Below are positions 18,207-27,665 of a stretch of 64,000 nucleotides of DNA, in pieces (within the stretch, counting starts at the first letter, position 1; every line of letters starts with the position of its first letter). Below the pieces are notes generated by a model. The model was not told the DNA's origin. It worked only from the letters and a program-made list of their open reading frames with translations, and did no database searches. The DNA comes from Paracoccus salsus (GTDB lineage Bacteria > Pseudomonadota > Alphaproteobacteria > Rhodobacterales > Rhodobacteraceae). Both the position numbers and the translations under genes were made by a program. The stretch spans positions 496,001 to 560,000 of the forward strand of contig NZ_JAKGGD010000001.1 of the NCBI RefSeq assembly GCF_021556615.1, read 5' to 3'.

Positions 18207-18282
18207 CGCTGCAGCATACGCAGCGCGGGGCGACAAGGGAAGCCCGCGTTCCCGCTTCGTTCCGTCCTCGCGCTGCTTTGGT

Positions 18283-18326
18283 CCGGAAATATCCTCGGGG
18301 GGTCCGGGGGGCGAAGCGCCCCCGGC
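18283..18326. repeat. GC hairpin with AATATCC lead, candidate dispersed element
   Basis: Between uvrD and folE2: GGAAATATCCTCGG, then GGTCCGG and the imperfect hairpin CCGGGGGGCGAAGCGCCCCCGG (18304-18325). A related AAATATCCCCG stretch without the hairpin is at 48400. Such sequences act as intergenic repeats or terminators in many Rhodobacteraceae, stated from general familiarity. On the minus strand it lies after the folE2 start region, so it cannot serve folE2 termination. Confidence 0.4.
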
Positions 18327-18344
18327 CGTCGCGGGACGCAGGGC

Positions 18345-19322
<978 letters not shown>

Positions 19323-19443
19323 CAGCGGTCATCCTCCAAAAACGACTGTGGCCGCCAATATGGGGGCATCGGGCCGGTTTCTAAAGGCGAACGCCTCACA
19401 AATCACCCCTGAAACCGGCAGAATGTTCCCGTTTCGCGGCCTG

Positions 19444-20631
19444 CTAACCCTCAAGAGCCTGTCGAAGATCCTCGATCAGATCCTGCGCGTGCTCAAGTCC
19501 GACCGATATCCGCAGCAGTCCGGGCGTGATGCCCAGATGCGCCTTGGCATCGTCGGACAGGCGCTGATGGGTGGTCGTGGCGGGATGCGTCGCGATCGAC
19601 TTGGCATCGCCCAGATTGTTCGAGATGCGGATGATCCGCAGCCGGTTGAGCGCCGCGAAGGCCGCGTCCCTGCCACCGGCGACCTCGACGGCGATCATCG
19701 TGCCGCCCGATCCCATCTGCGCCATCGCCAGATCATGCTGGGGGTGGTCGGGCAGGCCCGGATAGATCACCCGCGTCAATCCCGCATGGCCCTGCAGGGC
19801 CGTGGCGATGGCGGCCGCGCTGTCGGCCTGGGCGCGCACGCGCAGATCCATCGTCGCGAGGCCATTCAGCATGATCCAGCTGTGGAACGGGCTGATCGCG
19901 CCACCGGTATGTTTCAGATAGGGCTCGACGGTGTTGCGGATATAGTCGCGGCTGCCACAGATCACGCCGGCCAGCGCCCGTCCGCCGCCATCGATATGCT
20001 TGGTCGCGGAATAGACCACGACATCCGCGCCCAGTTCGACCGCGCGCGAAAAGACCGGGGTGGCGAAGACGTTGTCGGCCACCACCACGGCGCCGGCCGC
20101 GTGGGCCAGATCGGCGACGGCCTTCATGTCGATCACCTCGAGGCCGGGATTCGAGATCGTCTCGAAGAACACCGCCCGGGTGCCCGGGCGGATCGCATCC
20201 CTCCACTGGTCCAGATCGGTGCCATCGACATAGCTGACCTCGACCCCGAACCGGGCCAGCAGGTCCAGCACATAAAGACATGATCCGAACAGCGCGCGCG
20301 CTGCGACGACGTGATCGCCTGGAGCGCACATCGAGAACATCGCACCGTTGACGGCCGCCATGCCGCTGGCGGTCGCGAATGCGTCCTCGGTTCCTTCCAG
20401 CGCGGCGATGCGATCCTCGAACATCCGGCTGGTCGGATTGCCATAGCGGGCATAGATGAACTCGTCCGGCCCGCTGGCCTGGAACCGCGCCTCGGCCTGT
20501 TCGGCACTGTCATAGACGAAACCCTGGGTCAGGAAGATGGCCTCGGCCATCTCGCCATACTGGCTGCGGCGGATGCCATGATGCACGGCCTGCGTGCGCG
20601 GATGAAGATCCTTTCGGGGCGTCTTGCTCAT
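19444..20631 (-). CDS. metZ: O-succinylhomoserine sulfhydrylase
   Basis: PLP enzyme that uses sulfide to make homocysteine from O-succinylhomoserine in methionine synthesis. About 395 aa. Signature regions: SGPDEFIYARYGNPTSRMFE (53-72), TASGMAAVNGAMFS, the aspartate contacting the pyridine nitrogen in VVADNVFATP (Asp186), and the Schiff-base lysine in YSATKHIDGGGR (Lys211). The start MSKTPRKDLHPRT at 20631 is taken because upstream residues are not family-like. O-acetyl- versus O-succinylhomoserine use cannot be proven by eye. It links to the sulfide made by the sulfite reductase operon at 34526-38505. Confidence 0.92.
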   Translation of the reverse strand: MSKTPRKDLHPRTQAVHHGIRRSQYGEMAEAIFLTQGFVYDSAEQAEARFQASGPDEFIYARYGNPTSRMFEDRIAALEGTEDAFATASGMAAVNGAMFSMCAPGDHVVAARALFGSCLYVLDLLARFGVEVSYVDGTDLDQWRDAIRPGTRAVFFETISNPGLEVIDMKAVADLAHAAGAVVVADNVFATPVFSRAVELGADVVVYSATKHIDGGGRALAGVICGSRDYIRNTVEPYLKHTGGAISPFHSWIMLNGLATMDLRVRAQADSAAAIATALQGHAGLTRVIYPGLPDHPQHDLAMAQMGSGGTMIAVEVAGGRDAAFAALNRLRIIRISNNLGDAKSIATHPATTTHQRLSDDAKAHLGITPGLLRISVGLEHAQDLIEDLRQALEG

Positions 20632-20704
20632 GACCAGTGCCTTTGTGCTGTCGCGCCGGGTTAACGCCGCGGCGTCGCGCAGGCAAGACCATGAGCACGG
20701 GTCA

Positions 20705-20741
20705 GCCACGCCAGTTCGCCGCCGCCACGGGCAAGCGTGGC
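20705..20741 (-). promoter_or_regulatory. Structured leader upstream of metZ
   Basis: About 75-110 bases before the metZ start, the arm GCGTGGC (20735-20741) can pair with GCCACGC (20705-20711). Its core CGTGG (20736-20740) can instead pair with CCACG (20725-20729). These are two mutually exclusive hairpins in a probable 5' leader. I could not fit SAM-II or another known SAM riboswitch consensus. Confidence 0.3.
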
Positions 20742-21438
20742 CAGTCAGGTTCACCGGACACGGTCTGAAAGCGATGCCGGGGACCGGAATGACGGCCATG
20801 AGGCCCGGCCTCGATGCTTCTCGACCTCCCTGAATCGGGTCCGCCCATGTCCGTCCTGGCGCGCGCTTTCATCCGGCAGGCCGAGGCCGAGGCGGGTCGA
20901 TCATTTCGTCTTCATGTGACTGAGCGCCACGCGACCGGCACTGAAAACGATGGGAAACTTCCCCCCATTTGCGGTCCTCTCTTGGCGTGCCATCGTGCTG
21001 CGACGCCTGCGGACAGTCTCCACGCAAGGGTTGCATCTTCGCCAGCGCCTCGCGCAGCCAGCCGGCGTGGCGACCCGGCCGCCGGGGTGACCCCTGGACC
21101 GCGTTCAGCCCGCGGTCGCCTGCAGTGGTCCTGGCGTCACCCCGCACACGAACAGCCGCCGGGATCGGATGCGAATCAGCATGGTCGGCCCGGCGCCCTC
21201 CGCAACCTTTGGGTATAAAAAATAAAGCCTTATACACTTTAAGGATGTATTTCTGAACCGGAACGTCCCCTTGCCAGCCACAAATCCAGACGATGCGAAA
21301 TAAATTTGCAAGATAATACAATATATTGCCCGGTGCAGGCGAAAACCCGCCGAAGAATCCATGTTCCTGCCGACGGCTCACGGACTACTCTCAACCTTGT
21401 GAACACCTGCCTTTTTTGTGCTGACGGAGTGAAAGACG
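20742..21438. other. Gene-poor intergenic region with AT-rich segment
   Basis: About 700 bases with no convincing gene; frames on both strands are rich in Arg/Pro/Gly and look like GC shadow. From about 21205 to 21330 the base composition turns AT-rich, with stretches such as GGGTATAAAAAATAAAG and GATAATACAATATATTG. An inverted repeat CCTTA/TAAGG spans 21228-21244. This probably holds the promoter of the acidic protein gene at 21439. Confidence 0.5.
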
Positions 21439-22392
21439 ATGGTAACGGAAACGAACCTTGGCGAGTGCGTGACTTGGACCCTGACATCAGGGGATGTGGT
21501 CATCAGTGTTTCTGCCAGGCTTGATGGCAATGGAAACGTGACCTTCGAATACAATCTTGTCAGCGGCGTGGCCGATCTGAACGGGTTCTATCTCGACATA
21601 GCGAATGACGGCGGCGACATCAGCCGGCTTGACGGCGGCAACAACATGAAAGGCTCGGACAGCGACGGCGACAAGCTTGACGGCTTCGATTACGCCACGG
21701 AACTGGGCTCGGTCGGCGGCAACGACGCCGACCACACGTCGGGCAGCATCACCGTGTCGCTGGCCGATCTTGGCATCAGCTCGCTGGCCGAACTGGCCGA
21801 AAGCGAGGTCGGCTTCCGTGCGACCAGCGTGGGCGAGGACCGCGAAGACAGCCTCAAGCTGGCCGCGACCGGCGAGCTTTGCGAGGACGATGAAGACGAC
21901 GACAGTGGCTGCGGGACGTTGCCCGGCGGCGAGATCAACCTGCATTATCCGACGACCGAGGGTGGCGCCGCGACCCTGACCGTCGTGTTCGCCGCCTACT
22001 TTGATCAGGACGAAGGCTGGCTTCCGCCGCATGGCGATGCCAATGACGACTGGCTCTATGCGATCGAACTGAATGCCGGATGCGAGCTGCCAACCGACCT
22101 CGATACCTATATCGACAAGCTGCTGTCCGAACTCAGCGAGATCAACCCGAACATCACGCCGGAATCGATACTGAAGGGCGTCTTCATCGAGACCGCCGAT
22201 GGCGTGACCGATTTCTATGCCTCGCATTACAACGCGAATGGCGAACTGCCCGACGACTTCCCTGGCGACTTCACCCTGGATCCCGAGACGGGCAAACTGT
22301 CGCCGCCCGAACTGATCGAGATCAGCTATGACCTCGGCATCGCCGCCGATAGCTTCGAGTTCACCGAACTGACATCAGACCTGATCGTCTGA
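21439..22392 (+). CDS. Acidic secreted-type protein, probable type I export substrate
   Basis: A 317-aa protein of unknown function, very acidic and without an N-terminal signal peptide. It has beta-rich, Asp/Gly-rich segments resembling adhesin or calcium-binding domains (GFYLDIANDGGDISRLDGGN, GSDSDGDKLDGFDYATELG, CEDDEDDDSGCG). It ends in FEFTELTSDLIV, a C-terminus with acidic then hydrophobic residues as seen in type I secretion substrates. No ABC exporter is adjacent. GGAG lies about 12 bases upstream of the ATG. The AT-rich promoter region before it contrasts with its GC-rich neighbours. Confidence 0.75.
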   Translation: MVTETNLGECVTWTLTSGDVVISVSARLDGNGNVTFEYNLVSGVADLNGFYLDIANDGGDISRLDGGNNMKGSDSDGDKLDGFDYATELGSVGGNDADHTSGSITVSLADLGISSLAELAESEVGFRATSVGEDREDSLKLAATGELCEDDEDDDSGCGTLPGGEINLHYPTTEGGAATLTVVFAAYFDQDEGWLPPHGDANDDWLYAIELNAGCELPTDLDTYIDKLLSELSEINPNITPESILKGVFIETADGVTDFYASHYNANGELPDDFPGDFTLDPETGKLSPPELIEISYDLGIAADSFEFTELTSDLIV

Positions 22393-22471
22393 CACCACGT
22401 CACCATTCGGAAGCAGGAAGTGGGCGCGGGGATTTCCGCGCCCATTTGCATGGCCGGCGCCGATGCCGGGC

Positions 22472-23797
22472 TTACAGATAATCGCTGCGCGACAACTGGT
22501 ATTTCGCCATCTTCTCGTTCAGCGTCCGGCGCGGCAGGCACAGCTCTTCCATGACGCCGGCGATGCTGCCCTTGTGGCGGCGCATGGTGTTGTCGATCAG
22601 CATCTTCTCGAAGCTCTCGACATATTCCTTGAGCGGCTTTCCCTCGGTGGTGGTGGCCTGCTGGTTATCGTCGCCATCGGCCATCAGCAGCGATGCGATG
22701 CTGCCCGACCCGCGACGGTTCTGCAGAACCGCGCGTTCCGCCACGTTGATAAGCTGGCGGATGTTGCCGGGCCAAGGCGCCTGCAGAAGCTGCGCGGCCT
22801 CCTGCGCGCTGACCTGCGGCGGCTCGCAGCCGTATTCCTCTGAAAACTGTTCGATATGGCGGGTGAACAGCAACAGGATGTCCTCGCCGCGGGCGCGCAG
22901 GGGCGGCAGCGTGATCTTCAGCGCGGACAGCCGGTAGAACAGGTCCGGGCGCAGCGAATCCTCGGCCTTGCGGCCTTCGCCCCGGGCATTCGAGATGGCA
23001 ATGATCCGGGTCTCGGCCGGGCTGCCCTGGTCGCTGATGAAGGCCAGCAGCCGGGCCTGCAACGCCTCGGACAGGGCCTCGACATCCTCAAGGCACAGCG
23101 TCCCGCCGCGCGCCTGCTCGACCGCCGGCAGACCGTCCTCGATCGGCCCGAAAAGCCGCGCGGACAGCGCCTCGTCATTATAGGCCGCGCAGGACACCGG
23201 CACGAATCTCTTGGAGGCGCGCGGACCCACCGCATGCAGCGCATGGGCGACGAGTGTCTTGCCGGTGCCGGTCTCGCCGTCGATCAGCACATGGCCGTCG
23301 GCCTGTCCCAGGTCCAGGATATCCTCGCGCAGCCGGTCCATGACCGGGCTGGCGCCGATCAGCTTGGACATGACCTGCTGGCCCTCGGACAGGTCGCGGC
23401 GCAGCGCGCGGTTGTCCAGCGTCATCCGCCGCGCCTGCGTGGCCTTCTTGGCAAGCGCGGTCATCTTGTCGGGGTTGAACGGCTTTTCCATGAAGTCCAT
23501 CGCGCCCAGCCGCATGGCCTCGACCGCCATCGGCACGTCGCCATGACCGGTGATGAGGATCACCGGCAGACCCGAATCGATGCCCATCAGCCGCTTGAGA
23601 AAGGCGATGCCATCCATGCCGGGCATGCGGATATCCGACACCACTACTCCCGGCCAGTCGGCGCCGATCACCTTCAGCGCATCTTCGGCACTGGCAAAGG
23701 TTTCGGTCTCGAACCCGGACAGCACCAGCCACTGGCTGATTGATTCCCGCATGTCCGGTTCGTCGTCAACGATCGCAATCTTCAATTTGCGGGACAT
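22472..23797 (-). CDS. dctD: C4-dicarboxylate response regulator DctD-like, GAFTGA motif absent
   Basis: A 441-aa response regulator: receiver domain 1-125 (acid pair in IVDDEPDM, phospho-acceptor Asp55 in VVVSDIRMPGMDG, Lys105 in MEKPF), AAA+ domain from about 145 with Walker A GETGTGKT (174-181), and a Fis-type helix-turn-helix at the C-terminus (GSIAGVMEELCLPRRTLNEK). The sigma54-contacting GAFTGA loop is missing: the chain runs LFGPIEDGLPAVEQARGGTL where GAFTGA should be. It may therefore act with a different sigma factor, as is known for Rhodobacter NtrC. It follows dctB by 21 bases. No dctPQM transporter is in the window. Confidence 0.88.
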   Translation of the reverse strand: MSRKLKIAIVDDEPDMRESISQWLVLSGFETETFASAEDALKVIGADWPGVVVSDIRMPGMDGIAFLKRLMGIDSGLPVILITGHGDVPMAVEAMRLGAMDFMEKPFNPDKMTALAKKATQARRMTLDNRALRRDLSEGQQVMSKLIGASPVMDRLREDILDLGQADGHVLIDGETGTGKTLVAHALHAVGPRASKRFVPVSCAAYNDEALSARLFGPIEDGLPAVEQARGGTLCLEDVEALSEALQARLLAFISDQGSPAETRIIAISNARGEGRKAEDSLRPDLFYRLSALKITLPPLRARGEDILLLFTRHIEQFSEEYGCEPPQVSAQEAAQLLQAPWPGNIRQLINVAERAVLQNRRGSGSIASLLMADGDDNQQATTTEGKPLKEYVESFEKMLIDNTMRRHKGSIAGVMEELCLPRRTLNEKMAKYQLSRSDYL

Positions 23798-23818
23798 CGC
23801 ATTACCTCTCTCGATGCG

Positions 23819-25624
23819 TCATTCTGCGGCCAGCGCGTCGCGGGGTTCGCCCGGCCGGTACAGCGGCAGGGCCACCTCGAAGACGGCCCCTCCCTCGGTT
23901 GCGTTATGTGCGGTCAGACGCCCCCCGAAATCCGCCACGATGGTGGACGAGATGGCCAGACCCAGCCCGGTGCCCTCACCCGGCTTCTTGGTTGTCCAGA
24001 AGGGTTCAAACAGTTTTTCCAGGTCCGAGACACCCGGCCCGTTGTCCCTGACGGACACATGGGCGTGAGCGCCCGCCTCGACCGTGATCTCGATTGCCGC
24101 GTCGCGCCGCCCCTTCACCGCATCGACCGCATTGCGCAGCAGGTTGATGATGACCTGCTCCAGCCGGATGCGGTCGGCCATCACCATGACCTTGCCACGC
24201 GGCGCGTGGCGGGTCACCAGGATCGTGCCGGTCCGCAGTTGCGGCTCCATCATGGTCAGGGCGGAACTGACCGCGGCGCGCAGATCGACGGGCTCGACCG
24301 CGTCACCGCCCTTGCGGGCATAGGATTTCAGTTGCCGGGTTATCGCGCCCATGCGTTCGATCAGATCGTCGATGCGCTGAAAGCTGGACAACGCCTCTTC
24401 GCTTCGGCCGCGCTGCAACAGCAGCCTCGCGCCGGCAAGATAGGTCTTCATCGCTGCCAGCGGCTGGTTCAGTTCGTGGCTGACACCGGCCGACATCTCG
24501 CCCAGTGCCGCCAGTTTCGAGGATTGCTGCACGGTCTGCTCGGCCACCCGCAGCTCTTTCTGGACGCGCTCGCGCTCGGCGATCTCGCGGGTCAGCCGGG
24601 CGTTCAGCGCCCGCAGATCGGCTGATTCGCGCATATAGGCCGCCGACTGCATCCGGGCGCGGCGCGACAGCAGCCAGAAGGTCACCGCCAGCAGGATGGC
24701 AAAGCCCATGATCTCCAGCGCCAGGACCGCATTCACCCGCTCGCGCGTGGATGCATAGGTGGTGAAGCTGATCATCCGCCAGCCGCGAAAGGCGATGCGC
24801 TGTTCGCTGCGCATCACCGCACGCCCCTGCAGATACGCGTCGGCCGGCGGCGCGGCCCAGTCCGCGGTCACCTGGAAGGCGCGCTGGATGGCCGAAGGGG
24901 CGGAACGCACTTGCAGCGCCTCGGACAGGCTGCGGCCGCGCCAGCGCGGCTCGGTGGCCAGGATGATCGACCCTTCGCTGTCGATCACCGCGACCGCATC
25001 CGCGATGCCTGCCCATGACCTTTCCAGCGCGCTCAGATCGGCGCCGACGACGATCACCCCCAGCGTCTTTCCGTCCGCGACGATGGCGCGGGAATGGTTG
25101 AATTCATAGGCGCCGCTTTCGGTCGTCGAGACGGTGAAGACGGTATCGCGCGACCGCAGCGCCTCGACGTAATAGGGTGTCGTGCTGCTGTTCGCCCCGA
25201 TCTGATAGCGATCGGTCGAGCCCACGGTGCGACCCGAGGCATCCAGCAGCCGGATCGAGGCCGCGCGGATTTCCTTCTGCGCCGCGATCAGTCGGGCCGA
25301 GGTGCCCGAGAAATCATTGCTGCTCAGCGCAGTGATCAATGACGGATCGCGGGCCAGCAGCAGAGGAACGAACTCGTTGCGATTCAATTCCGACATCAGG
25401 TTGCCGGTATAAAGTTCCAGCCGCAGTTCCGCGCGCATGCGGGTGTTCTCTGCGAATCGCTCGGTCAGCCAGGCGTTTGTGGCCCAGATTGCGACCAGCG
25501 CGGCCAGAAAGATCAGCGCGATGGCGGATCTGAGCCACCAGGGATTGGCAGGCTGCGGGCCTTCCGGCTCGGCCTGACCGCCCGGCCTTCGGGCCGTGCC
25601 TTGACTTGCTTGCTGTTCACTCAC
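23819..25624 (-). CDS. dctB: Sensor histidine kinase DctB-like
   Basis: A 601-aa inner-membrane kinase. One helix near residues 30-52 (SAIALIFLAALVAIWATNAW), a periplasmic double-PAS/Cache sensor of about 230 residues, a second helix near 300-320 (IMGFAILLAVTFWLL), a coiled-coil linker, the H box GEMSAGVSHELNQPLAA (His about 380), N box NLLRNAVDAV, G1 RDNGPGVSDL and G2 GTGLGLAIS. This is the DctB architecture, sensing C4-dicarboxylates, and it precedes its regulator. The start is GTG. Substrate is assigned by family, not direct evidence. Confidence 0.9.
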   Translation of the reverse strand: MSEQQASQGTARRPGGQAEPEGPQPANPWWLRSAIALIFLAALVAIWATNAWLTERFAENTRMRAELRLELYTGNLMSELNRNEFVPLLLARDPSLITALSSNDFSGTSARLIAAQKEIRAASIRLLDASGRTVGSTDRYQIGANSSTTPYYVEALRSRDTVFTVSTTESGAYEFNHSRAIVADGKTLGVIVVGADLSALERSWAGIADAVAVIDSEGSIILATEPRWRGRSLSEALQVRSAPSAIQRAFQVTADWAAPPADAYLQGRAVMRSEQRIAFRGWRMISFTTYASTRERVNAVLALEIMGFAILLAVTFWLLSRRARMQSAAYMRESADLRALNARLTREIAERERVQKELRVAEQTVQQSSKLAALGEMSAGVSHELNQPLAAMKTYLAGARLLLQRGRSEEALSSFQRIDDLIERMGAITRQLKSYARKGGDAVEPVDLRAAVSSALTMMEPQLRTGTILVTRHAPRGKVMVMADRIRLEQVIINLLRNAVDAVKGRRDAAIEITVEAGAHAHVSVRDNGPGVSDLEKLFEPFWTTKKPGEGTGLGLAISSTIVADFGGRLTAHNATEGGAVFEVALPLYRPGEPRDALAAE

Positions 25625-25687
25625 CGCGTCATTCCGACGAAAATCGCTAACTGAGGCAATCTATGCCCAGAAGACCGTCGGCTCAAG

Positions 25688-26356
25688 TCAGGCGTGCTGA
25701 AGCCCCTTGACCAGCGCGGAAAACAGGGCCCGGCCGTCGGTGCCGCCAAGCACCGCGTCGGCGGCCCGTTCGGGGTGGGGCATCATCCCCAGAACCCGGC
25801 GATTGGCCGAGAGGATTCCGGCGATATCGGCGACCGAGCCGTTGATCGCGGGCGCATAGGTGAAGGCGATGCGATCCTGGTCGCGCAACGCGGCCAGTCC
25901 TTCGGCGCCGATCTGGTAGTTGCCTTCGTGATGGGCCACGGGAATCGAGATTCGCTGGCCGGCCTCGTAGCCGCGCGTGAAGTCGCTGTCGGCGGTCGCG
26001 ACTTTAAGGACGGCAGGCCGGCAGATGAAGGTCAGCCCCTGATTGCGCATCAGCGCGCCGGGCAGCAGGCCCAGCTCGGTCAGGACCTGGAATCCGTTGC
26101 AGATCCCCAGCATATATCCGCCCCGCGCGGCGTGATCGCGCAGCGCGGCGGCGATCGGAGAATGCGCCGCGATGGCACCGCAGCGAAGATAATCGCCATA
26201 CGAGAACCCGCCCGGCACCGCCACAAGGTCGGTGCCCGAGGGCAGCGCCTGATCCTTGTGCCAGACGCGGGCGACCCGGGCGCCTGCCTGTTCCAGCGCG
26301 ACCGCCAGGTCGCGATCGCAGTTGGATCCGGGAAAGGTGATGACGGCGGCCTTCAT
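25688..26356 (-). CDS. purQ: Phosphoribosylformylglycinamidine synthase subunit I
   Basis: Glutaminase subunit supplying ammonia to PurL in purine synthesis. 222 aa, usual length. Class I glutamine amidotransferase features: [13 protein letters not shown], nucleophile Cys86 in [12 protein letters not shown], and the His/Glu pair in [10 protein letters not shown]. The start at 26356 has AGGAG upstream. purS and purL, usual neighbours, are not adjacent; purS may lie elsewhere. A small DUF2061 gene precedes it by 62 bases. Confidence 0.96.
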   Translation of the reverse strand: MKAAVITFPGSNCDRDLAVALEQAGARVARVWHKDQALPSGTDLVAVPGGFSYGDYLRCGAIAAHSPIAAALRDHAARGGYMLGICNGFQVLTELGLLPGALMRNQGLTFICRPAVLKVATADSDFTRGYEAGQRISIPVAHHEGNYQIGAEGLAALRDQDRIAFTYAPAINGSVADIAGILSANRRVLGMMPHPERAADAVLGGTDGRALFSALVKGLQHA

Positions 26357-26418
26357 CGACGACTCCTGCTCAGCTTGCTGCGCGACTGATAGCCCAGCCC
26401 GCGCCCGCGCGAAAGCGT

Positions 26419-26625
26419 TCACGGCACGATCCGTCCCCAGCCGATGCGCTGCCACAGCCGTTCATATCCCAGATAGAGGACAAGCCCCAGCCCGGCATTG
26501 ACCAGCGCCAGCCCGCCACCCAGCCGCGCCGACCCGGTCAGGGCAAGCCCCACCAGGGTCATGACCACCAGCCCCAGCAACTGCCACAACACGGCCTTGG
26601 TCAGTGATCTGGCGCGGGTTTCCAT
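26419..26625 (-). CDS. DUF2061 small membrane protein
   Basis: A 68-aa protein with two hydrophobic helices ([18 protein letters not shown] and [18 protein letters not shown]) and a basic N-terminus [12 protein letters not shown], typical for DUF2061. Function unknown. Same strand as purQ, and divergent from the XRE regulator. Confidence 0.85.
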   Translation of the reverse strand: METRARSLTKAVLWQLLGLVVMTLVGLALTGSARLGGGLALVNAGLGLVLYLGYERLWQRIGWGRIVP

Positions 26626-26717
26626 CGAGGGTTTCTCTCTGTGCGGCGGCGACAGACCGAAACTAGCACGGTCCCGGGTCGTGCAGAATTCAGAACATCG
26701 TTAGCATTTAGAGGCAT

Positions 26718-26734
26718 TTGGTGATATTCAACAA
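26718..26734. promoter_or_regulatory. Dyad immediately before the XRE regulator start
   Basis: TTGGTGATATTCAACAA has arms TTGnTGA and TCAnCAA, each interrupted at one base, and ends four bases before the ATG at 26738. No Shine-Dalgarno is visible there. It could be an autoregulatory operator. Confidence 0.35.
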
Positions 26735-26737
26735 CAG

Positions 26738-27604
26738 ATGGAGACGATATGCGACAAGCGCGATCTGGCCGCGGTGCTGCGCGCGCGGCTGGTCCGGATC
26801 ATGGCCGAAAGCGGCGAAACCCAGTCGGGGCTGGCCCGCGCCATTGGCGTGGACCGTTCCACCATCTCGCAGGTCCTGACCGATTCGGGCGGCCGCGTGC
26901 CGGGCGCGCATGTGGTGGCGGCTGCGGCGCGGCATTTCGGGATCAGCGCCGACTGGCTTCTGGGCCTCAGCGAACACCAGCAGATGGCCAGCGACCTCGT
27001 GGACGCCTCGCTGCAGGTCACGGCGGCCACGCGCGCACTGATAGACGACCAGCTTTTCGAATGGCACCAGCAGGCGGCCGGCTACAAGATCCGCCATGTG
27101 CCGACCGGCCTGCCCGACATGCTGAAGACCCATCAGGTGCTGCGCTGGGAGTATGCCCGCCACCGCACCCGCAGCACCACCCAGGCGATCGACGCGTCCG
27201 AACGCCGGCTGGACTGGATGCGCCAGACCAGTTCGGACCTGGAAATCGCCCTGCCCCGGCAAGAGATCGAGCTTCTGGCGCGGGGCGAGGGCTATTACCG
27301 CGATCTGCCGCAAACGCTGCGCCACGCGCAGCTGGACCATTTCGGCCGCGTGACCGAGCAGCTTTATCCGGCGCTGCGGGTCTGCCTCTACGACGCGCGG
27401 GAACTGTTCTCGGCGCCTTTGACGGTCTTTGGCCCACTGATGGCGGCAATCTATATCGGCCAGAATTACCTGGTGTTCCGCGACAGCAACCGCGTCCGGA
27501 TCCTGACCGCGCATTTCGACCAGCTGGTTCGGAACGCCGAAACCGGAGCCCGCGACCTTCCTGCGCTGCTGGCCAGCCTGCGGAACGAAAAAAAGCCGCG
27601 CTGA
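26738..27604 (+). CDS. XRE-family transcriptional regulator
   Basis: A 288-aa DNA-binding regulator. The N-terminal helix-turn-helix reads TQSGLARAIGVDRSTISQVL (about residues 28-47), followed by HVVAAAARHFGISADWLLGL. Residues 90-270 form a ligand or dimerisation domain of unknown fold, with RHRTRSTTQAIDASERRLDW and LYPALRVCLYDARELFS. No known effector is suggested. Its stop lies inside the hairpin of the icd terminator on the opposite strand. Confidence 0.85.
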   Translation: METICDKRDLAAVLRARLVRIMAESGETQSGLARAIGVDRSTISQVLTDSGGRVPGAHVVAAAARHFGISADWLLGLSEHQQMASDLVDASLQVTAATRALIDDQLFEWHQQAAGYKIRHVPTGLPDMLKTHQVLRWEYARHRTRSTTQAIDASERRLDWMRQTSSDLEIALPRQEIELLARGEGYYRDLPQTLRHAQLDHFGRVTEQLYPALRVCLYDARELFSAPLTVFGPLMAAIYIGQNYLVFRDSNRVRILTAHFDQLVRNAETGARDLPALLASLRNEKKPR

Positions 27605-27618
27605 TGCCGCGCGGCTTT
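27592..27618. terminator. Bidirectional intrinsic terminator (icd / XRE gene)
   Basis: Perfect 10-bp stem AAAGCCGCGC / GCGCGGCTTT with a 7-base loop. On the minus strand it is followed by a run of seven Ts, so it is a strong terminator for icd, 48 bases beyond its stop. On the plus strand it overlaps the XRE stop codon and is followed by TTTGTCTT. Confidence 0.85.
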
Positions 27619-27665
27619 GTCTTCGTCGGGATATCCGGACCGGAAAGGATTCGGTCCGGCCTGCC

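Noticed and set aside
20632..20760. SAM-II or SAM/SAH riboswitch before metZ
   Set aside because: The pairing elements and conserved loop sequences of those classes could not be found; only a generic two-state hairpin was seen.
20869..21381. 170-codon minus-strand open frame in the gene-poor region
   Set aside because: No family-like sequence, no ribosome site, and it spans both a GC-rich and an AT-rich stretch.
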